Shown: positions 1 through 9,723, counted from the stretch's first letter. The stretch is 64,000 bases of DNA from Salinibaculum litoreum (GCA_009789175.1 CP046866.1:1116001-1180000); one strand, 5' to 3'. Numbers and translations: made by a program. The notes: generated by a model from the letters alone, not told the origin.

Positions 1-681
1 CTGGGCCGTCGTCGACCGCTCGACGTTTGCCTCCATCTCCTCGAAGCTGGCCCACGTCGTCTTCTCGTCGCTCGGGATGTCGCTGTATGCATCCTCTATC
101 CAGGCCCGCGAGACGGGGATGTTCTCCCCGCGAGCCCACTCGAAGACTTTCGCGGGACCCCAACCGTCGATTTTCAGCGCCTCCCGGACGTAGTCGTCGT
201 CGAAGTCCATCGCCAGCTTGCGCTTGAGTCCCTCTTTGAACAGCCGCTCGAAATCAAGCGTCGAGGTGGGACCGGACCGCGTGATATCGGTGAAATCGCC
301 CTCCGTCTCTTCGATGACTTTCTTGCCCTTGGGTTCGAGGTCGAGCCCGAGTTCCTCGTCGAGTTCTTCGGCGAACTCCTCGGGGTCCATCTCGTAGTAC
401 TCGTGTTCCCCGCCTTCCTCACCGGGTTCGCCGTCCTCGTCGCCGTCGCCGGGTTCTGGTTGCGCGTCGACAGGCTCGCCCTCCTCGGCGTCGCCCTGGC
501 CAACGCCGCCCATATCTCGCTGGTCGTACTCGAAGCTCGGGAGGTCGACGATTTTGATGGGAATCCGCACCTCGTCGGGGCGGCTCTGGCCCAGGTCGCC
601 GTACTGGATGAATTCCGCGAGGTCCTCCCGGCGGTTCTCGCCGACCTCGCGGTACCGTTCAATATCGTCTTTCAGACCCAT
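1..681 (-). CDS. DUF444/YeaH family protein, C-terminus beyond window
   Basis: Partial gene: 227 codons from an ATG at 681, open to the window edge. The N-terminus begins [14 protein letters not shown], followed by a low-complexity acidic Gly/Glu/Pro stretch (about residues 55-85). The rest matches what I know of the YeaH/YhbH (UPF0229, DUF444) family, which travels with PrkA kinases in bacteria and archaea and has a VWA-like C-terminal part, not visible here. It lies 29 nt downstream of the second PrkA gene on the same strand, so it is almost surely the third gene of that operon. Its biochemical role is unknown; in E. coli the pair is linked to stationary-phase and nitrogen stress. Confidence 0.85.
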   Translation of the reverse strand, partial: MGLKDDIERYREVGENRREDLAEFIQYGDLGQSRPDEVRIPIKIVDLPSFEYDQRDMGGVGQGDAEEGEPVDAQPEPGDGDEDGEPGEEGGEHEYYEMDPEEFAEELDEELGLDLEPKGKKVIEETEGDFTDITRSGPTSTLDFERLFKEGLKRKLAMDFDDDYVREALKIDGWGPAKVFEWARGENIPVSRAWIEDAYSDIPSDEKTTWASFEEMEANVERSTTAQ

Positions 682-709
682 GGCCACACCTCCGACGTGG
701 GTCCGGCGG

Positions 710-2989
710 TCAGTTCCATTTGTAGCTCACCTGGCTCATGACGTGCCGGCTGGTCAGCTCGGCAGAGGCCTCGGTGTAGTCGTACATCTCCTGCATGTTC
801 TCGATGGTGTCGGCTTTCAGCTCGGCCGTCTCCGTCCCGCTTGGGGGGTTGTCCCACTGGTCGGGGTCGAAGTCCTCGTAGGTCCGCCGGACATCATCCC
901 AGTCGTGTCGACCCAGTACCGTCTGGATGACCGGAATCTCCTTGGGGTTGACGTCGGCGACACGGAACTCCTCGTCCCGCTGATGCCAGGCGTGGCGATT
1001 CAGCGCCGTGATGATGCGGTCCGTCCGGAACTTCCGCACCTCCTCGTGGGGCTTGTCACCCGTGTAGTCGTCTTCGGTGAACTGGCCGAGATGCTCGACT
1101 TCGAACACCTTCATTTTCAGGAGGTCCGGGTCTTCCAGTTCGCCGCGCTCGTTCTCGATGCGCTCGCCTTCCGCCCACGCGTAGACGTGTTCGATGTACT
1201 CCTCGACGGTCTCCTCGTCGACGCGCTTGTCCCGCATGATTGCGTTGAGTACGTCTTCCTCCTGTTGCTCGAAGACGTGATTTTTCACGGCGACGACCCG
1301 TTCCTCGAACTCACCGGCTTCAGTGTTCGAGAACACCGGCGCGCCGGTGAGGTCGCCGGCCATCGCATCCAGCACGTCCCGGGGCATGATGACCCGCTCG
1401 ACGGGTAACTCCTCGTGGAACCGCTCGGACTCGACGTGAAGCAGGTCCGCGATGACGTCCCGCGTGTAGGTGACCGGGATGCCGTGGTCGCCGTCGGCGG
1501 CCCCGTCTGCAAAGTCGAACTCGTCGACATCGATTCGCTCGTTGCCCTCCTGCAGGTAGCCGCGGTCGAACAGCAGGGCCTTGTCCACGAGGTCGAGGTC
1601 GCCCGGCAGGTCGCTCACGTCCAGTCGGGTCACGACGTTGTACAGCGCCGCCGCTTCGATGGTATGGGGTGCGAGTTCGCGCTCGGTCACCTCGCCTGCG
1701 CTGTCGCGGACGCTGACCGACAGCGGCTCACGAATCCAGCCCTCCATCTGGTCCCACGAGACGGCGTCCCAGACGGGCGTCTCGTTTGTCAGTTCCCGGC
1801 GCAACAGCTGTGCTTCGAGCGAGAGGTTCGTCAGATAGCCGAACTCGTGTTTGTCCAGCCGGCGCTTGAACGCCTTGAGCGGGTCCTGTCCCTCGCGGTC
1901 GGAGTGCTGATTGAGCTGTGCCTCCAGGTCTGGGTTCGAGATGATGATGAGCTGGGTATCTATCTCCATCCCGATGCCCTTGTCCAGTTTCACGCGACCC
2001 TCATCGGGCACGTTCAGCAGTTTCTGGAGCAGGTCCGCGTGCTGGGCAGCGTCCTCGACGACGGTCAGCAGGCCATTGCCCTGCGAGAGGACGCCGTCGT
2101 AGGAAAACGCCTGCGGGTTCTTCCGACCGCGGGAGTCCAGTTCCCGTAGCATGCCGGCCATCCACGAGCCGACCAGTCGCTCCTTGGGCTGGCCCGAGTC
2201 CTCGGAGTGTAACACACCGATACCCCGGCCAACGTCGACCACGTAGTTTTTTACCCGGAGATGCTCCGGGGCCGTGATTGCCGAAAAGAGGTCCTCCCGA
2301 CCCTGCCGGCGGTACTGCTCTTCGAGGTGGTCGTAGGCTTCCTGGCAGAACGGGTCCAGCCCCCCGTCGACCCGAATCGGGATGTGGTCGTCCAGCCGGT
2401 CGTTCAACTCGGCGACGATGTCGTCGCGGACGCTCTCCGGGAAAACCGTGAGTGGGTGTGACTGGACCGGACTCTCGTACCAGTCGTCCTCGTCGGGGTT
2501 AGTCGCATCGCCGTAGGTCATGCCGCCGGACTCGGCGGCACCCGCGACGTTCCATTCCATCGTGTAGCGGCGACCCTCGTCGGTCTTTGAGTACTCGCGC
2601 AGCCCGTTGATGAGACACCGCTTCAGTTCGGATTTGCCAGTCGCTGTCGGGCCGTCGACCCAGACGATTTTCTCGTCTTTGCCTCGGCCGGCGGCAATCG
2701 AACGGAGGTCGTCGACCAGTCCGTTCAGCACCTCGGTGTTGCCCAGGATGGCGTGTTCGCCGTCGTTCCAGGGGTCATCGAAGAAGCGATAGCGCTCTTT
2801 CTGGTCGCCCTCCTCGATGACGGTTCGCGTGCCGGCGTGTTCGATGGCCGCTAGCAGGTACTTCGAAGCATGGGCCGCCCGCTCGGGATGCTCGAACAGC
2901 ATCTCGACGTAGCCGTCGAGGCTCATCGGCGACTCGTAGCTCGCTTCCAGCGCGCGGTCGGCCGCCCTGATGTAGTCCTCGCCGCTCAC
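710..2989 (-). CDS. PrkA-type AAA/serine protein kinase, paralogue 2
   Basis: 759 aa, GTG start at 2989, only 4 nt after the stop of the upstream PrkA paralogue, so translation is probably coupled. An N-terminal AAA-type NTPase part carries a Walker A motif GPTATGKS (residues about 113-120). The C-terminal third would be the PrkA kinase-like domain. Family knowledge: PrkA/YeaG proteins are reported as Ser/Thr kinases and, in some studies, as AAA+ protease-like enzymes; the substrate in archaea is unknown. The two PrkA proteins of this operon differ greatly in sequence, which suggests separate roles or a hetero-oligomer (inference). Family call is firm, activity is not. Confidence 0.9.
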   Translation of the reverse strand: MSGEDYIRAADRALEASYESPMSLDGYVEMLFEHPERAAHASKYLLAAIEHAGTRTVIEEGDQKERYRFFDDPWNDGEHAILGNTEVLNGLVDDLRSIAAGRGKDEKIVWVDGPTATGKSELKRCLINGLREYSKTDEGRRYTMEWNVAGAAESGGMTYGDATNPDEDDWYESPVQSHPLTVFPESVRDDIVAELNDRLDDHIPIRVDGGLDPFCQEAYDHLEEQYRRQGREDLFSAITAPEHLRVKNYVVDVGRGIGVLHSEDSGQPKERLVGSWMAGMLRELDSRGRKNPQAFSYDGVLSQGNGLLTVVEDAAQHADLLQKLLNVPDEGRVKLDKGIGMEIDTQLIIISNPDLEAQLNQHSDREGQDPLKAFKRRLDKHEFGYLTNLSLEAQLLRRELTNETPVWDAVSWDQMEGWIREPLSVSVRDSAGEVTERELAPHTIEAAALYNVVTRLDVSDLPGDLDLVDKALLFDRGYLQEGNERIDVDEFDFADGAADGDHGIPVTYTRDVIADLLHVESERFHEELPVERVIMPRDVLDAMAGDLTGAPVFSNTEAGEFEERVVAVKNHVFEQQEEDVLNAIMRDKRVDEETVEEYIEHVYAWAEGERIENERGELEDPDLLKMKVFEVEHLGQFTEDDYTGDKPHEEVRKFRTDRIITALNRHAWHQRDEEFRVADVNPKEIPVIQTVLGRHDWDDVRRTYEDFDPDQWDNPPSGTETAELKADTIENMQEMYDYTEASAELTSRHVMSQVSYKWN

Positions 2990-2993
2990 GGCT

Positions 2994-5066
2994 CTACTCC
3001 TCCATCTCGCTCTTTGCGACCTCCGCGCCGGCGAACTCCAGCACTTCCTTGGCGCCCTCCTCGGAGTAGCCCTGCTCGATGAGCGCCTCTATCCACTCGT
3101 TGCGCTCGTCGTCGTCCATATCGCCGCTGGAGACCAGCGCCGAGAAGTTGATGTTGTGTTTCTTGTCCTCCCAGAGCTTGCGCTCCAGGGCGCGGCGCAG
3201 GCGGTCGTTGTCCTGTGGGTCAAAGGTCTCTCCCTCGCGGGCGCGACGGCTGACCCAGTTGGCGACTTCCTGCCGGAAGTCGTCCTTGCGGTCCTCGGGC
3301 AAGTCGAGTTTCTCCTCGACCGACCGGAGGAACTGCTCGTCGGGTTCCTGTTCGCGGCCCGTAATCTCGTCTTCGACGGTGTCGTCGTCGATGTAGGCCA
3401 TCACGTGGTCCATGTACTTCTCGCCCTGGCGCTGTATCTCGTCGATATCGTAGGCCAGTGCGTGGCGCACGTCCTCGATGGCACGCTCCTTGTACTCCTC
3501 GCGGACGGCTTCGAGATAGCGGTAGTACGTCTCGAAGTCCTCCTCGGCGATGGAGCCGTGGTTTTCGAGGTTCTCTTCTAAGTGGTTGAAGGTGGTCAGC
3601 GGCGAGAGGAACTGGCGGCTGCGGTGCATCGAGTCCATGATGGCCTCGGCGATTTCGTCGCCGATAAAGCGCGGCGAGACGCCGTCCATGCCCTCCCCGA
3701 TATCGGCCTTGTCCTCGGCCTCGTCGCGGAGTTTCTTCACGTCGACATCTTCGGCCTCGTCGATTTCGCCGTTGTAGGCCTTGGCCTTCTGGACCATGTC
3801 GACCGTCGTGTCGTCTGGCTCCTCGATGCGGGTCAACACGCCGAAGAGGCCTGCCATATCGAGCGTGTGTGGCTCGACCTGAATGTCCGGCAGGTCGGCG
3901 TTGCGCAGCATCTTCTCGTAGATGCGCGCTTCCTCGGTGTACTGGAGGACGTACGGGAAGTCGATGCGTTTCGTCCGGTCGTTGAACGCCTCCATCTTCT
4001 CGTCGCCCTTTTTGTCGCGGTACTCGGGCATGTTCGTCCGCCCGACGATGACCTGGTCGATGTCGATTCTGGGGTTGTTCTTCGGCTTGATTGTCTGTTC
4101 CTGCGTTGCGTGGAGGAAGTCGTACAGGAACTCCCGCTGGAGTTTGAGCAACTCCTCGCCGGAGAAGATACCCCGGTTGGCGTTACAGAACGCCCCCGAG
4201 TAGTCGAACGCGCGGGGGTCAGACTCCCCGTAGACCGCAATCTTCGAGTAGTTTACGTCGCCGGTCAGCTCGGTCTCGTCCTGGTTTTTCTTGTCTTTGG
4301 GTTCGAACGTCTCGATGGCCCGGCGCTGGTTCTCGTCGGCAACGAGTCGGACGATTTCGATGTGGTTCTCAAGTACCGCTTCGAGGTCGTCGTCGTAGTG
4401 GGCCAGCAAGCGGTCCATGTAGAACTCACTCGCCGGGTCCAGCGCCTGCTCGTTGCGGATGGTGTAGGGGGCCTCCAGGTTCTCGTTGATGTCTTCGAGA
4501 ATCTCCTGGCGCTGGGCCTCCGGAATCAGGACCAGCGGGTCCTGGTTCATCGGCGACCGGACGACATCGTCGGCGGGGTCCTGGTCGGGAATGATGTCAC
4601 AGAGGTTGGTCCACCGGAACGTGTACAGCCGACCTTCCTCGCGGGCGGTGTAGTCCTCGAAATACCGTCGCACCTGGCGGTCGAAGTCGGATTTGCCCGA
4701 CCCGACAGGGCCGAGCAGGAGTTTGATACGCTTCTCCGGCCCGAGGCCCCGTGCCCCGGATTTGACCTTGTTGACGAACTCGTGCATCGCCTCGTGGACG
4801 ACTCGACCATAGAAGGTGTTCTCCCCGTCCTCAAGCGGGTCTTCCGAGGCGAGTTTGTACTCCACGACACCTGCCTCCTCGTCGTACTCCGTCCCGTAGT
4901 AGTCGAACATGTCCGCGACCCGCTGGTGAGCGTTTCTGGCGACCTTCGGGTCGTCGTACAGCGTTTCCAGGTACCAGTCGAACGAGTGCGTCTGTCGCAA
5001 GTCCGCAGGAATCGCGTCCCGGTACTCCTGGCTCAACTCCTCGAGGGTCTGTTTGTTACCTGTCAT
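2994..5066 (-). CDS. prkA: PrkA-type AAA/serine protein kinase, paralogue 1
   Basis: 690 aa from the ATG at 5066 (MTGNKQTLEELSQEYRDAIP). An in-frame extension to 5177 is rejected because its residues (Cys/Arg/Pro-rich) do not look like haloarchaeal protein. Walker A GPVGSGKS lies at about 119-126, followed by the PrkA AAA part and a C-terminal kinase-like region. First gene of the PrkA-PrkA-DUF444 operon. The long region upstream (5067-5471) contains A/T-rich TATA-like stretches on this strand near 5232-5245, which would give a leader of over 100 nt. Family members respond to starvation and stress in bacteria; substrate here unknown. Confidence 0.92.
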   Translation of the reverse strand: MTGNKQTLEELSQEYRDAIPADLRQTHSFDWYLETLYDDPKVARNAHQRVADMFDYYGTEYDEEAGVVEYKLASEDPLEDGENTFYGRVVHEAMHEFVNKVKSGARGLGPEKRIKLLLGPVGSGKSDFDRQVRRYFEDYTAREEGRLYTFRWTNLCDIIPDQDPADDVVRSPMNQDPLVLIPEAQRQEILEDINENLEAPYTIRNEQALDPASEFYMDRLLAHYDDDLEAVLENHIEIVRLVADENQRRAIETFEPKDKKNQDETELTGDVNYSKIAVYGESDPRAFDYSGAFCNANRGIFSGEELLKLQREFLYDFLHATQEQTIKPKNNPRIDIDQVIVGRTNMPEYRDKKGDEKMEAFNDRTKRIDFPYVLQYTEEARIYEKMLRNADLPDIQVEPHTLDMAGLFGVLTRIEEPDDTTVDMVQKAKAYNGEIDEAEDVDVKKLRDEAEDKADIGEGMDGVSPRFIGDEIAEAIMDSMHRSRQFLSPLTTFNHLEENLENHGSIAEEDFETYYRYLEAVREEYKERAIEDVRHALAYDIDEIQRQGEKYMDHVMAYIDDDTVEDEITGREQEPDEQFLRSVEEKLDLPEDRKDDFRQEVANWVSRRAREGETFDPQDNDRLRRALERKLWEDKKHNINFSALVSSGDMDDDERNEWIEALIEQGYSEEGAKEVLEFAGAEVAKSEMEE

Positions 5067-5471
5067 TGTATCACGCGGCGTGTGTCGTGGGCACCGCCGG
5101 GGTGTGCCCCGCTCGCCGGCCATCGGTACCCTCCCGGCAATCGACCCGCAACAAACTGGCATGTGAATACATACCAATGTCGGGTCCGCGCACAGCCGTC
5201 GTCAGGGTGGGTCGTGCTCGGAGGAATCACCGATACTATTTATTATGTGAGTGCTGGACGTGTATAAGCTTTCCTCAGATATCCCTAAAAGCAGGAGCGA
5301 TCCCGATGTTTCCAGTCGTAAAATCCCCCCTACGGCACCCGGGATGACGCTTATGCCATAACTGGGCAATCGTCGGCCTTTATAAGAGTGGCAGTGACGC
5401 TGTGACCAATTTCCTCCGAATTGGTCGTTTGCCTTCGCGGGACTCATGGTCGGTGGCCCGGTAGGTAGCGT
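5067..5471. promoter_or_regulatory. Divergent intergenic region, prkA / DUF5820-like gene
   Basis: About 400 nt with no convincing gene (the reading frames here are short and compositionally odd). It holds TATA-like stretches on the minus strand near 5232-5245 and a plus-strand TTTATAAG at 5379-5386, about 88 nt before the next gene. Between that box and the start codon lies an 8-bp perfect inverted repeat, 5404-5426. Confidence 0.55.
5404..5426. repeat. Perfect 8-bp inverted repeat, 7-nt loop
   Basis: GACCAATT (5404-5411), a 7-nt loop, then AATTGGTC (5419-5426). It sits 45 nt before the DUF5820-like start codon and downstream of a TATA-like box, so it could form a 5' leader hairpin or be an operator. 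Function is inference. Confidence 0.6.
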
Positions 5472-5858
5472 ATGGGCTTCGACGGACTCGCCGACGGCTG
5501 GGATGTCTGGAGCGAAGAGGAGACGAAAGTCGTGCTGGCCTACAGGCCTGATGTCTTCGACAGCAGTGACCTCCCGGCCCCCTGTATGCCGACTATCTAT
5601 CTCACCAAGGGGCAACGGGACCGCCGACCCGGCCGCAACAGGCCAGCCCCCGAGGATTCCTGGTACGTGACCCTGTTCTTCGAACCCGAGGTCGATTACG
5701 GCCGGGAATCCTTCGAGAGCGAACCCAGCGCCCGTCAACGCGTCGTCGAACTGAGCGAGGCACTCGCGGCAGGGGACATCGACTATCGCTCGCTGTATCA
5801 GGTGCCCCGGCCGGACTACTTCGAGACTCTCGACGAACTGACCGGGCGAGAGACTTAA
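5472..5858 (+). CDS. DUF5820-like haloarchaeal protein
   Basis: 128 aa, ATG at 5472. Compact acidic soluble protein with no membrane segment; aromatic stretches such as WYVTLFFEPEVDYG near the middle are typical of a conserved haloarchaeal family I recall as DUF5820. No catalytic motif is visible and no function is known. The next gene starts 26 nt later and its probable TATA box overlaps this gene's stop codon, so the two are adjacent but may be separately transcribed. Confidence 0.75.
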   Translation: MGFDGLADGWDVWSEEETKVVLAYRPDVFDSSDLPAPCMPTIYLTKGQRDRRPGRNRPAPEDSWYVTLFFEPEVDYGRESFESEPSARQRVVELSEALAAGDIDYRSLYQVPRPDYFETLDELTGRET

Positions 5859-5860
5859 TC
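5855..5860 (+). promoter_or_regulatory. TATA-like box for UPF0179 gene
   Basis: TTAATC at 5855-5860 overlaps the TAA stop of the upstream gene (5856-5858) and is centred about 27 nt before the GTG at 5885, the spacing of a leaderless haloarchaeal transcript. Confidence 0.5.
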
Positions 5861-5884
5861 GGGAGCCCCGTCAACGTCCGGTTA

Positions 5885-6337
5885 GTGACCACCATTACGC
5901 TCGTCGGGACGCGCCTCGCCACCGAGGGGTCGGAGTTCGTCTACCACGGCGAATCGGAGGCCTGTGAGGGGTGTCCCTACCGCGACCAGTGCCTGAACCT
6001 CACCGAGAGCCGCCGCTACGAGGTCGTCGACATCCGTGACGGAGCCAGCACGCTCGAGTGTGCTGTTCATGACACCGGTGTGACGGCGGTCGAGGTCGAA
6101 CCGGCACCGATTGAAGCTAACGTCGCATCCTCGAGCGCTTTCGCGGGTAGCAAAGTCTCGCTTGAGGGCGCTTGTCCCCACACCGAGTGTCCGAGCCACG
6201 AATACTGCGAGCCGGATGGGGCCGAGTTCGACGCCGAGTACCGCATCGACGAAGTACTCGGCGACCCACCGCATGACTACTGTATGCTGGACCGTGACCT
6301 CACGCTGGTCCAGTTCGAGCCCCCAGAGGACGCCTGA
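5885..6337 (+). CDS. UPF0179 family cysteine-rich protein
   Basis: 150 aa, GTG start at 5885 chosen because it gives the family N-terminus TTITLVGTRLA and lies about 28 nt after a TATA-like box. Two cysteine clusters are visible: CEGCPYRDQC around residues 28-37, and CPHTEC plus later single cysteines in the C-terminal half. This pattern is typical of UPF0179, an archaeal family of unknown function; metal or Fe-S binding is a reasonable inference. No operon partner is evident, as the next gene is convergent. Confidence 0.85.
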   Translation: MTTITLVGTRLATEGSEFVYHGESEACEGCPYRDQCLNLTESRRYEVVDIRDGASTLECAVHDTGVTAVEVEPAPIEANVASSSAFAGSKVSLEGACPHTECPSHEYCEPDGAEFDAEYRIDEVLGDPPHDYCMLDRDLTLVQFEPPEDA

Positions 6338-6419
6338 GAGGGGGCCCTCAGTCGCGAATCTCGATACCGGTGTTCAGATGGCCCTCGAACGTCTGTCCGG
6401 ACGAGAGGTCGGGTGTGGG

Positions 6420-7208
6420 TCAGGGAATCGTCCCGATGCGGTCGGCAGCGTAGCCGAACACGTGCTCGTATCCTTCGGGCGACATCAACACGGGATAGAA
6501 GTCCTCGTCGGCGACGATGTCGATGCCGTCGGCGGCGGCAAACGGCGTCCCCGCAGCGACCGGTTCGAAGTTTGAGGCGTACACCTCGTACTCGTCGGCA
6601 CGGTCCTTCGGAACCTGCTTGGTCAGCCTGAAGACCGGGAGACCATCCTTCGCCGGTCGCTCCCAGTCGGGGACAGCACCGACGGCCCCGAGGAACTCCC
6701 GGGCGACGCGGACGGCGTTGGCGGCCGCCTGGTCTGACTGCTGGTAGCCACACTCGACTTCGATGGTGCGCGGGATGCCCTCGAAAAGGCGGCCGTCAGT
6801 GTGTTCGCCGGCATCCACGAGCGCGTCCACGCTCAGTCGCGGACAGACGTTCCGGGCGTAGTCGGTTACCTCGTCGACGATAGCGAACATCTCGTGGTAG
6901 GATTGCGTCGAGTGCAGGGACAGCGTCGTACAGTCGCCAAAGCGGTCAGTCAGTTCGGCCGCCAGCCGCCGTTCGTGTGTCTCGCCGCCCTTCTCGCCAG
7001 GAAATGCACGGTTCAGGTCTTCGTCGACGTAGCGTTCCCCGGCGTCGAGTGCTTTCTCGTTGGCGACGACGAGCGCCACGGGGCGGTCGACATCGGGTTC
7101 GGCCCCGGCCAGTTCTTCGACAGCCTGCACGCCGGCGGGTTCGTCGCCGTGAATCCCGCCGATGATGGCGATTTCGGGGTCGCCAGACCCCAGAGTCTCG
7201 ACGCGCAT
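6420..7208 (-). CDS. Succinylglutamate desuccinylase/aspartoacylase family amidohydrolase
   Basis: 262 aa, ATG at 7208. Zinc carboxypeptidase-like fold of the AstE/ASPA family: HGDE near residues 20-23 supplies the first zinc ligands, DLNRAFPG at about 64-71 carries the substrate arginine, and LHST around 97-100 supplies the third ligand. The family removes acyl groups from N-acylated amino acids; the substrate here cannot be told. Length fits archaeal members. Monocistronic by context: convergent with UPF0179 and 112 nt from the DUF309 gene, which is on the same strand upstream. Confidence 0.85.
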   Translation of the reverse strand: MRVETLGSGDPEIAIIGGIHGDEPAGVQAVEELAGAEPDVDRPVALVVANEKALDAGERYVDEDLNRAFPGEKGGETHERRLAAELTDRFGDCTTLSLHSTQSYHEMFAIVDEVTDYARNVCPRLSVDALVDAGEHTDGRLFEGIPRTIEVECGYQQSDQAAANAVRVAREFLGAVGAVPDWERPAKDGLPVFRLTKQVPKDRADEYEVYASNFEPVAAGTPFAAADGIDIVADEDFYPVLMSPEGYEHVFGYAADRIGTIP

Positions 7209-7320
7209 GTATCACAACGCTCGGTACTCCAAGCCTTGTGTGTATTCCGGTTCCCACGGATGTTACACGTCATCGAAGCGACTCGGCAGACACGTCGGGC
7301 AACCGACGTGACCCATTTCC

Positions 7321-7803
7321 TCACTCCAACTGCTCGGCGTATTCGAAATCCGCCGGTCCTGCTTCCGGGCGGTCCCCATCGAGGACGACCTGCCAGCCGT
7401 GTAGCACTGATGGGTCCTCCAGTGCGTTGGTCAGTGTTGTCCGCACACCCAGCAGGTCGACACCGTAGAAGTCGTTGGGGACGCCACGGAAGTACTGGAG
7501 TGCGGTCCGGAACAGCGAGCGCATCCCGTCGTCGTTCTCGAAATCGAAGTGCTTGTACGCACCAGCGGCGACCTGGACCATGCCGTGGAGGAACTGGCTC
7601 TCGGTGGTCCCGCGGCCGTAGTTATACCATTCGTCCTCGAAGCAATCGTGGCTCTCGTGGTACTCGCCGACGTTGTACAGCGCCACCCCGTGGACCGTCG
7701 CCCGACGCAGGGTTCCGTGTTCCCAGCGCTGTTCGTGCTCGTCCCACCCTGTCGGGGCCCCCCTCGGCGGGCCGACTGTCGGGTCACGGGTGTGCTCGTT
7801 CAT
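7321..7803 (-). CDS. DUF309 domain protein
   Basis: 160 aa, ATG at 7803. The core motif [17 protein letters not shown] (about residues 46-62) matches the DUF309 signature, an N-G-E-Y-x-E-A-H-E-x-x-E-x-W-like helix pair of unknown function that may bind metal. A second conserved stretch reads [16 protein letters not shown]. It is followed by the aspartoacylase-like gene on the same strand 112 nt away. No known pathway role. Confidence 0.8.
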   Translation of the reverse strand: MNEHTRDPTVGPPRGAPTGWDEHEQRWEHGTLRRATVHGVALYNVGEYHESHDCFEDEWYNYGRGTTESQFLHGMVQVAAGAYKHFDFENDDGMRSLFRTALQYFRGVPNDFYGVDLLGVRTTLTNALEDPSVLHGWQVVLDGDRPEAGPADFEYAEQLE

Positions 7804-7977
7804 GTGCAGTCATTGGCCGTCCGGTCGGGTAACTCCGTCGCCGACCGCCCGTGGTTCACCCACAGCCAGACAGAGCGCGCCCACAGTAGTGTCATCGGCA
7901 CATAGCAGCTGTGTCAGTAGGTAGCGGCGAGCAGATGCAGGATTACCACGGCGTCTGGCCAGTGGCCAAACAAACGA

Positions 7978-7983
7978 TTTATT
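7978..7983 (+). promoter_or_regulatory. TATA-like box of tyrS
   Basis: TTTATT at 7978-7983 is centred about 27 nt before the tyrS ATG, consistent with a leaderless mRNA; no Shine-Dalgarno sequence precedes the start. Confidence 0.6.
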
Positions 7984-8007
7984 CGACAGCACGCGCCACC
8001 GGTAGAT

Positions 8008-9048
8008 ATGGATACGGCCGACAGAGTCGACCTCGTCACCCGCCACACTGAAGAGGTCGTCACAGAGGAGGAACTCGCTGAGGAACTGGAAGGGGATTCG
8101 CCGTCGGCCTACATCGGCTACGCCCCTACTGGGGAGATGCACATCGGCCACTTCACCACGATGCGCAAACTGGCCGACTTCCTGCAGGCCGGTATCGAGG
8201 TGACCGTCCTCATCGCGGACCTGCACGCCCACCTCGACGACGAGAAAAGTCCCTTCGAGTTGCTCGATGCCCGGTCGGCCTACTACGAGGAGGCCATCCG
8301 CGGGATGATTGACGCGGCCGGTGCCGACCCTGACGAAGTCGAGTTCGTCCGCGGGATGGACTACCAACTCGACGAGGAGTACTCCCTGGAGATGTACCGC
8401 ATGGCTGCCGAGACGACTATCTCCCGCTCACAGCGTGCGGCCAGCGAGGTCGTCCGTGAGAGTGACAGCCCCAATCTCGGCGGGCTCCTCTACCCCCTGA
8501 TGCAGAATCTCGACGTGAAGTCCCTGGGCGCGGACATCGCCTACGGCGGCATCGACCAGCGTGGCATCTACATGCTTGGCCGCGAAATCCTGCCCGACCA
8601 CGGCGGCAAGTCCCCGGTCTGTCTGTTCGCACCACTCCTTTCGGGACTCACCGGCGGCAAGATGAGCGCGTCCGAAGAGGCCTCGAAGGTCAACCTCACT
8701 GACTCCCCCGAGGAGGTTGCCGAGAAGATTGACAACGCCTACTGTCCGATGGGCGAAGTCGAGGACAACGGCGTGCTGGAGTACACGAAGTACCTCGTCT
8801 TCCCGATTCTGGACCAGCGCGACGAAGACTTCGTCGTCGAGCGTCCCGAGGAGTACGGCGGCGACCTCGTCTACGAAACCTACGAGGACCTCGAAGCGGA
8901 CTTCGTCAGCGAGGAACTCCACCCCGCGGACTTCAAAAGCGCTGTCGGCGAGTACATCTCGGAGGTCATCGACCCGATTCGCGAGCGTCTGACCGACCAG
9001 TCGGACCTGCTTGCCGAGGCATACCCCGAGAAGTACGGGGACGAGTAG
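8008..9048 (+). CDS. tyrS: Tyrosine--tRNA ligase
   Basis: 346 aa class I aminoacyl-tRNA synthetase, cytosolic, charging tRNA-Tyr. HIGH signature in GEMHIGHFTT (about residues 46-55) and KMSAS signature in GGKMSASEEA (about 217-226). Length and the lack of an S4-like C-terminal domain are those of the archaeal form. ATG at 8008 follows a TATA box by 27 nt. The next gene begins at the base after its TAG stop, so the pair is co-transcribed. Confidence 0.96.
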   Translation: MDTADRVDLVTRHTEEVVTEEELAEELEGDSPSAYIGYAPTGEMHIGHFTTMRKLADFLQAGIEVTVLIADLHAHLDDEKSPFELLDARSAYYEEAIRGMIDAAGADPDEVEFVRGMDYQLDEEYSLEMYRMAAETTISRSQRAASEVVRESDSPNLGGLLYPLMQNLDVKSLGADIAYGGIDQRGIYMLGREILPDHGGKSPVCLFAPLLSGLTGGKMSASEEASKVNLTDSPEEVAEKIDNAYCPMGEVEDNGVLEYTKYLVFPILDQRDEDFVVERPEEYGGDLVYETYEDLEADFVSEELHPADFKSAVGEYISEVIDPIRERLTDQSDLLAEAYPEKYGDE

Positions 9049-9723
9049 ATGCCCGCGGGTGATGGCGACAGCGTTGACGACCATCGCTCGCAGGCCCGCG
9101 TCCGCGAAGTCTACGACGACATTGCCGACCACTTCGCACAGACCCGCGAATATCCCTGGCCCGAAGTCGAGGAGTTCCTCGATGATATCGACGGCACGCG
9201 CGGCCTCGATGTCGGCTGTGGAAACGGCCGCCATCTGGAAGCCATGGCCGACTGTGTCGACCATGTCATCGGTGTCGACGTGAGTCGGCAACTGCTGGGG
9301 ACTGCGACCGAGCGGATGGCCGAGCGTGGCTGGTCGGGTGCGCTTCTCCAATCAGATGCCGCTGCCTTACCCATCCAGAGTGGGACAATCGACGCCGCAG
9401 TCTACGTCGCAACCCTGCATCACTTGCCCACCACAGAGCAGCGACGGGCGAGCCTGACTGACCTCGCACGGGTACTCACCGAGGAGGGTCGCGCCCTCGT
9501 GAGCGCGTGGAGTACAGCCCACGATAGATTTGACGCTTCGGCCGATGCAGAGGAGGGATTCGATACGACGGTCGACTGGACACTACCGAGCGGAGAGACG
9601 GTCCCACGGTACTATCACATTTACGCGCCGGCCGAGTTCGAGGACGACCTCGCGGCGAGTGCGTTGACCGTCGAGAGTGTCCGGGTGTCAAGTGGGAACT
9701 GCTATGCCGAAGTCAGCGGCTGA
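9049..9723 (+). CDS. Class I SAM methyltransferase, Trm9/ABH8-like
   Basis: 224 aa, ATG immediately after the tyrS stop codon. Motif I LDVGCGNGRHL (about residues 51-61), followed by a conserved DAAALP-type acidic motif and VATLHHLPT. The N-terminal phrase VYDDIADHFAQTREYPWP closely recalls yeast Trm9 and human ALKBH8, which methylate the wobble carboxymethyluridine of tRNA. That resemblance and the operon with TyrRS suggest a tRNA-modifying enzyme (inference from remembered sequences); a generic methyltransferase remains possible. Confidence 0.8.
   Translation: MPAGDGDSVDDHRSQARVREVYDDIADHFAQTREYPWPEVEEFLDDIDGTRGLDVGCGNGRHLEAMADCVDHVIGVDVSRQLLGTATERMAERGWSGALLQSDAAALPIQSGTIDAAVYVATLHHLPTTEQRRASLTDLARVLTEEGRALVSAWSTAHDRFDASADAEEGFDTTVDWTLPSGETVPRYYHIYAPAEFEDDLAASALTVESVRVSSGNCYAEVSG

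Noticed and set aside
3582-5267. 561-codon open frame antisense to prkA
   Set aside because: Antisense frames stay open because of GC-rich codon use; PrkA on the minus strand has clear Walker motifs and family features.
5202-5738. 178-codon minus-strand gene in the prkA/DUF5820 gap
   Set aside because: Runs through the intergenic control region and the DUF5820-like gene; composition does not match neighbours.
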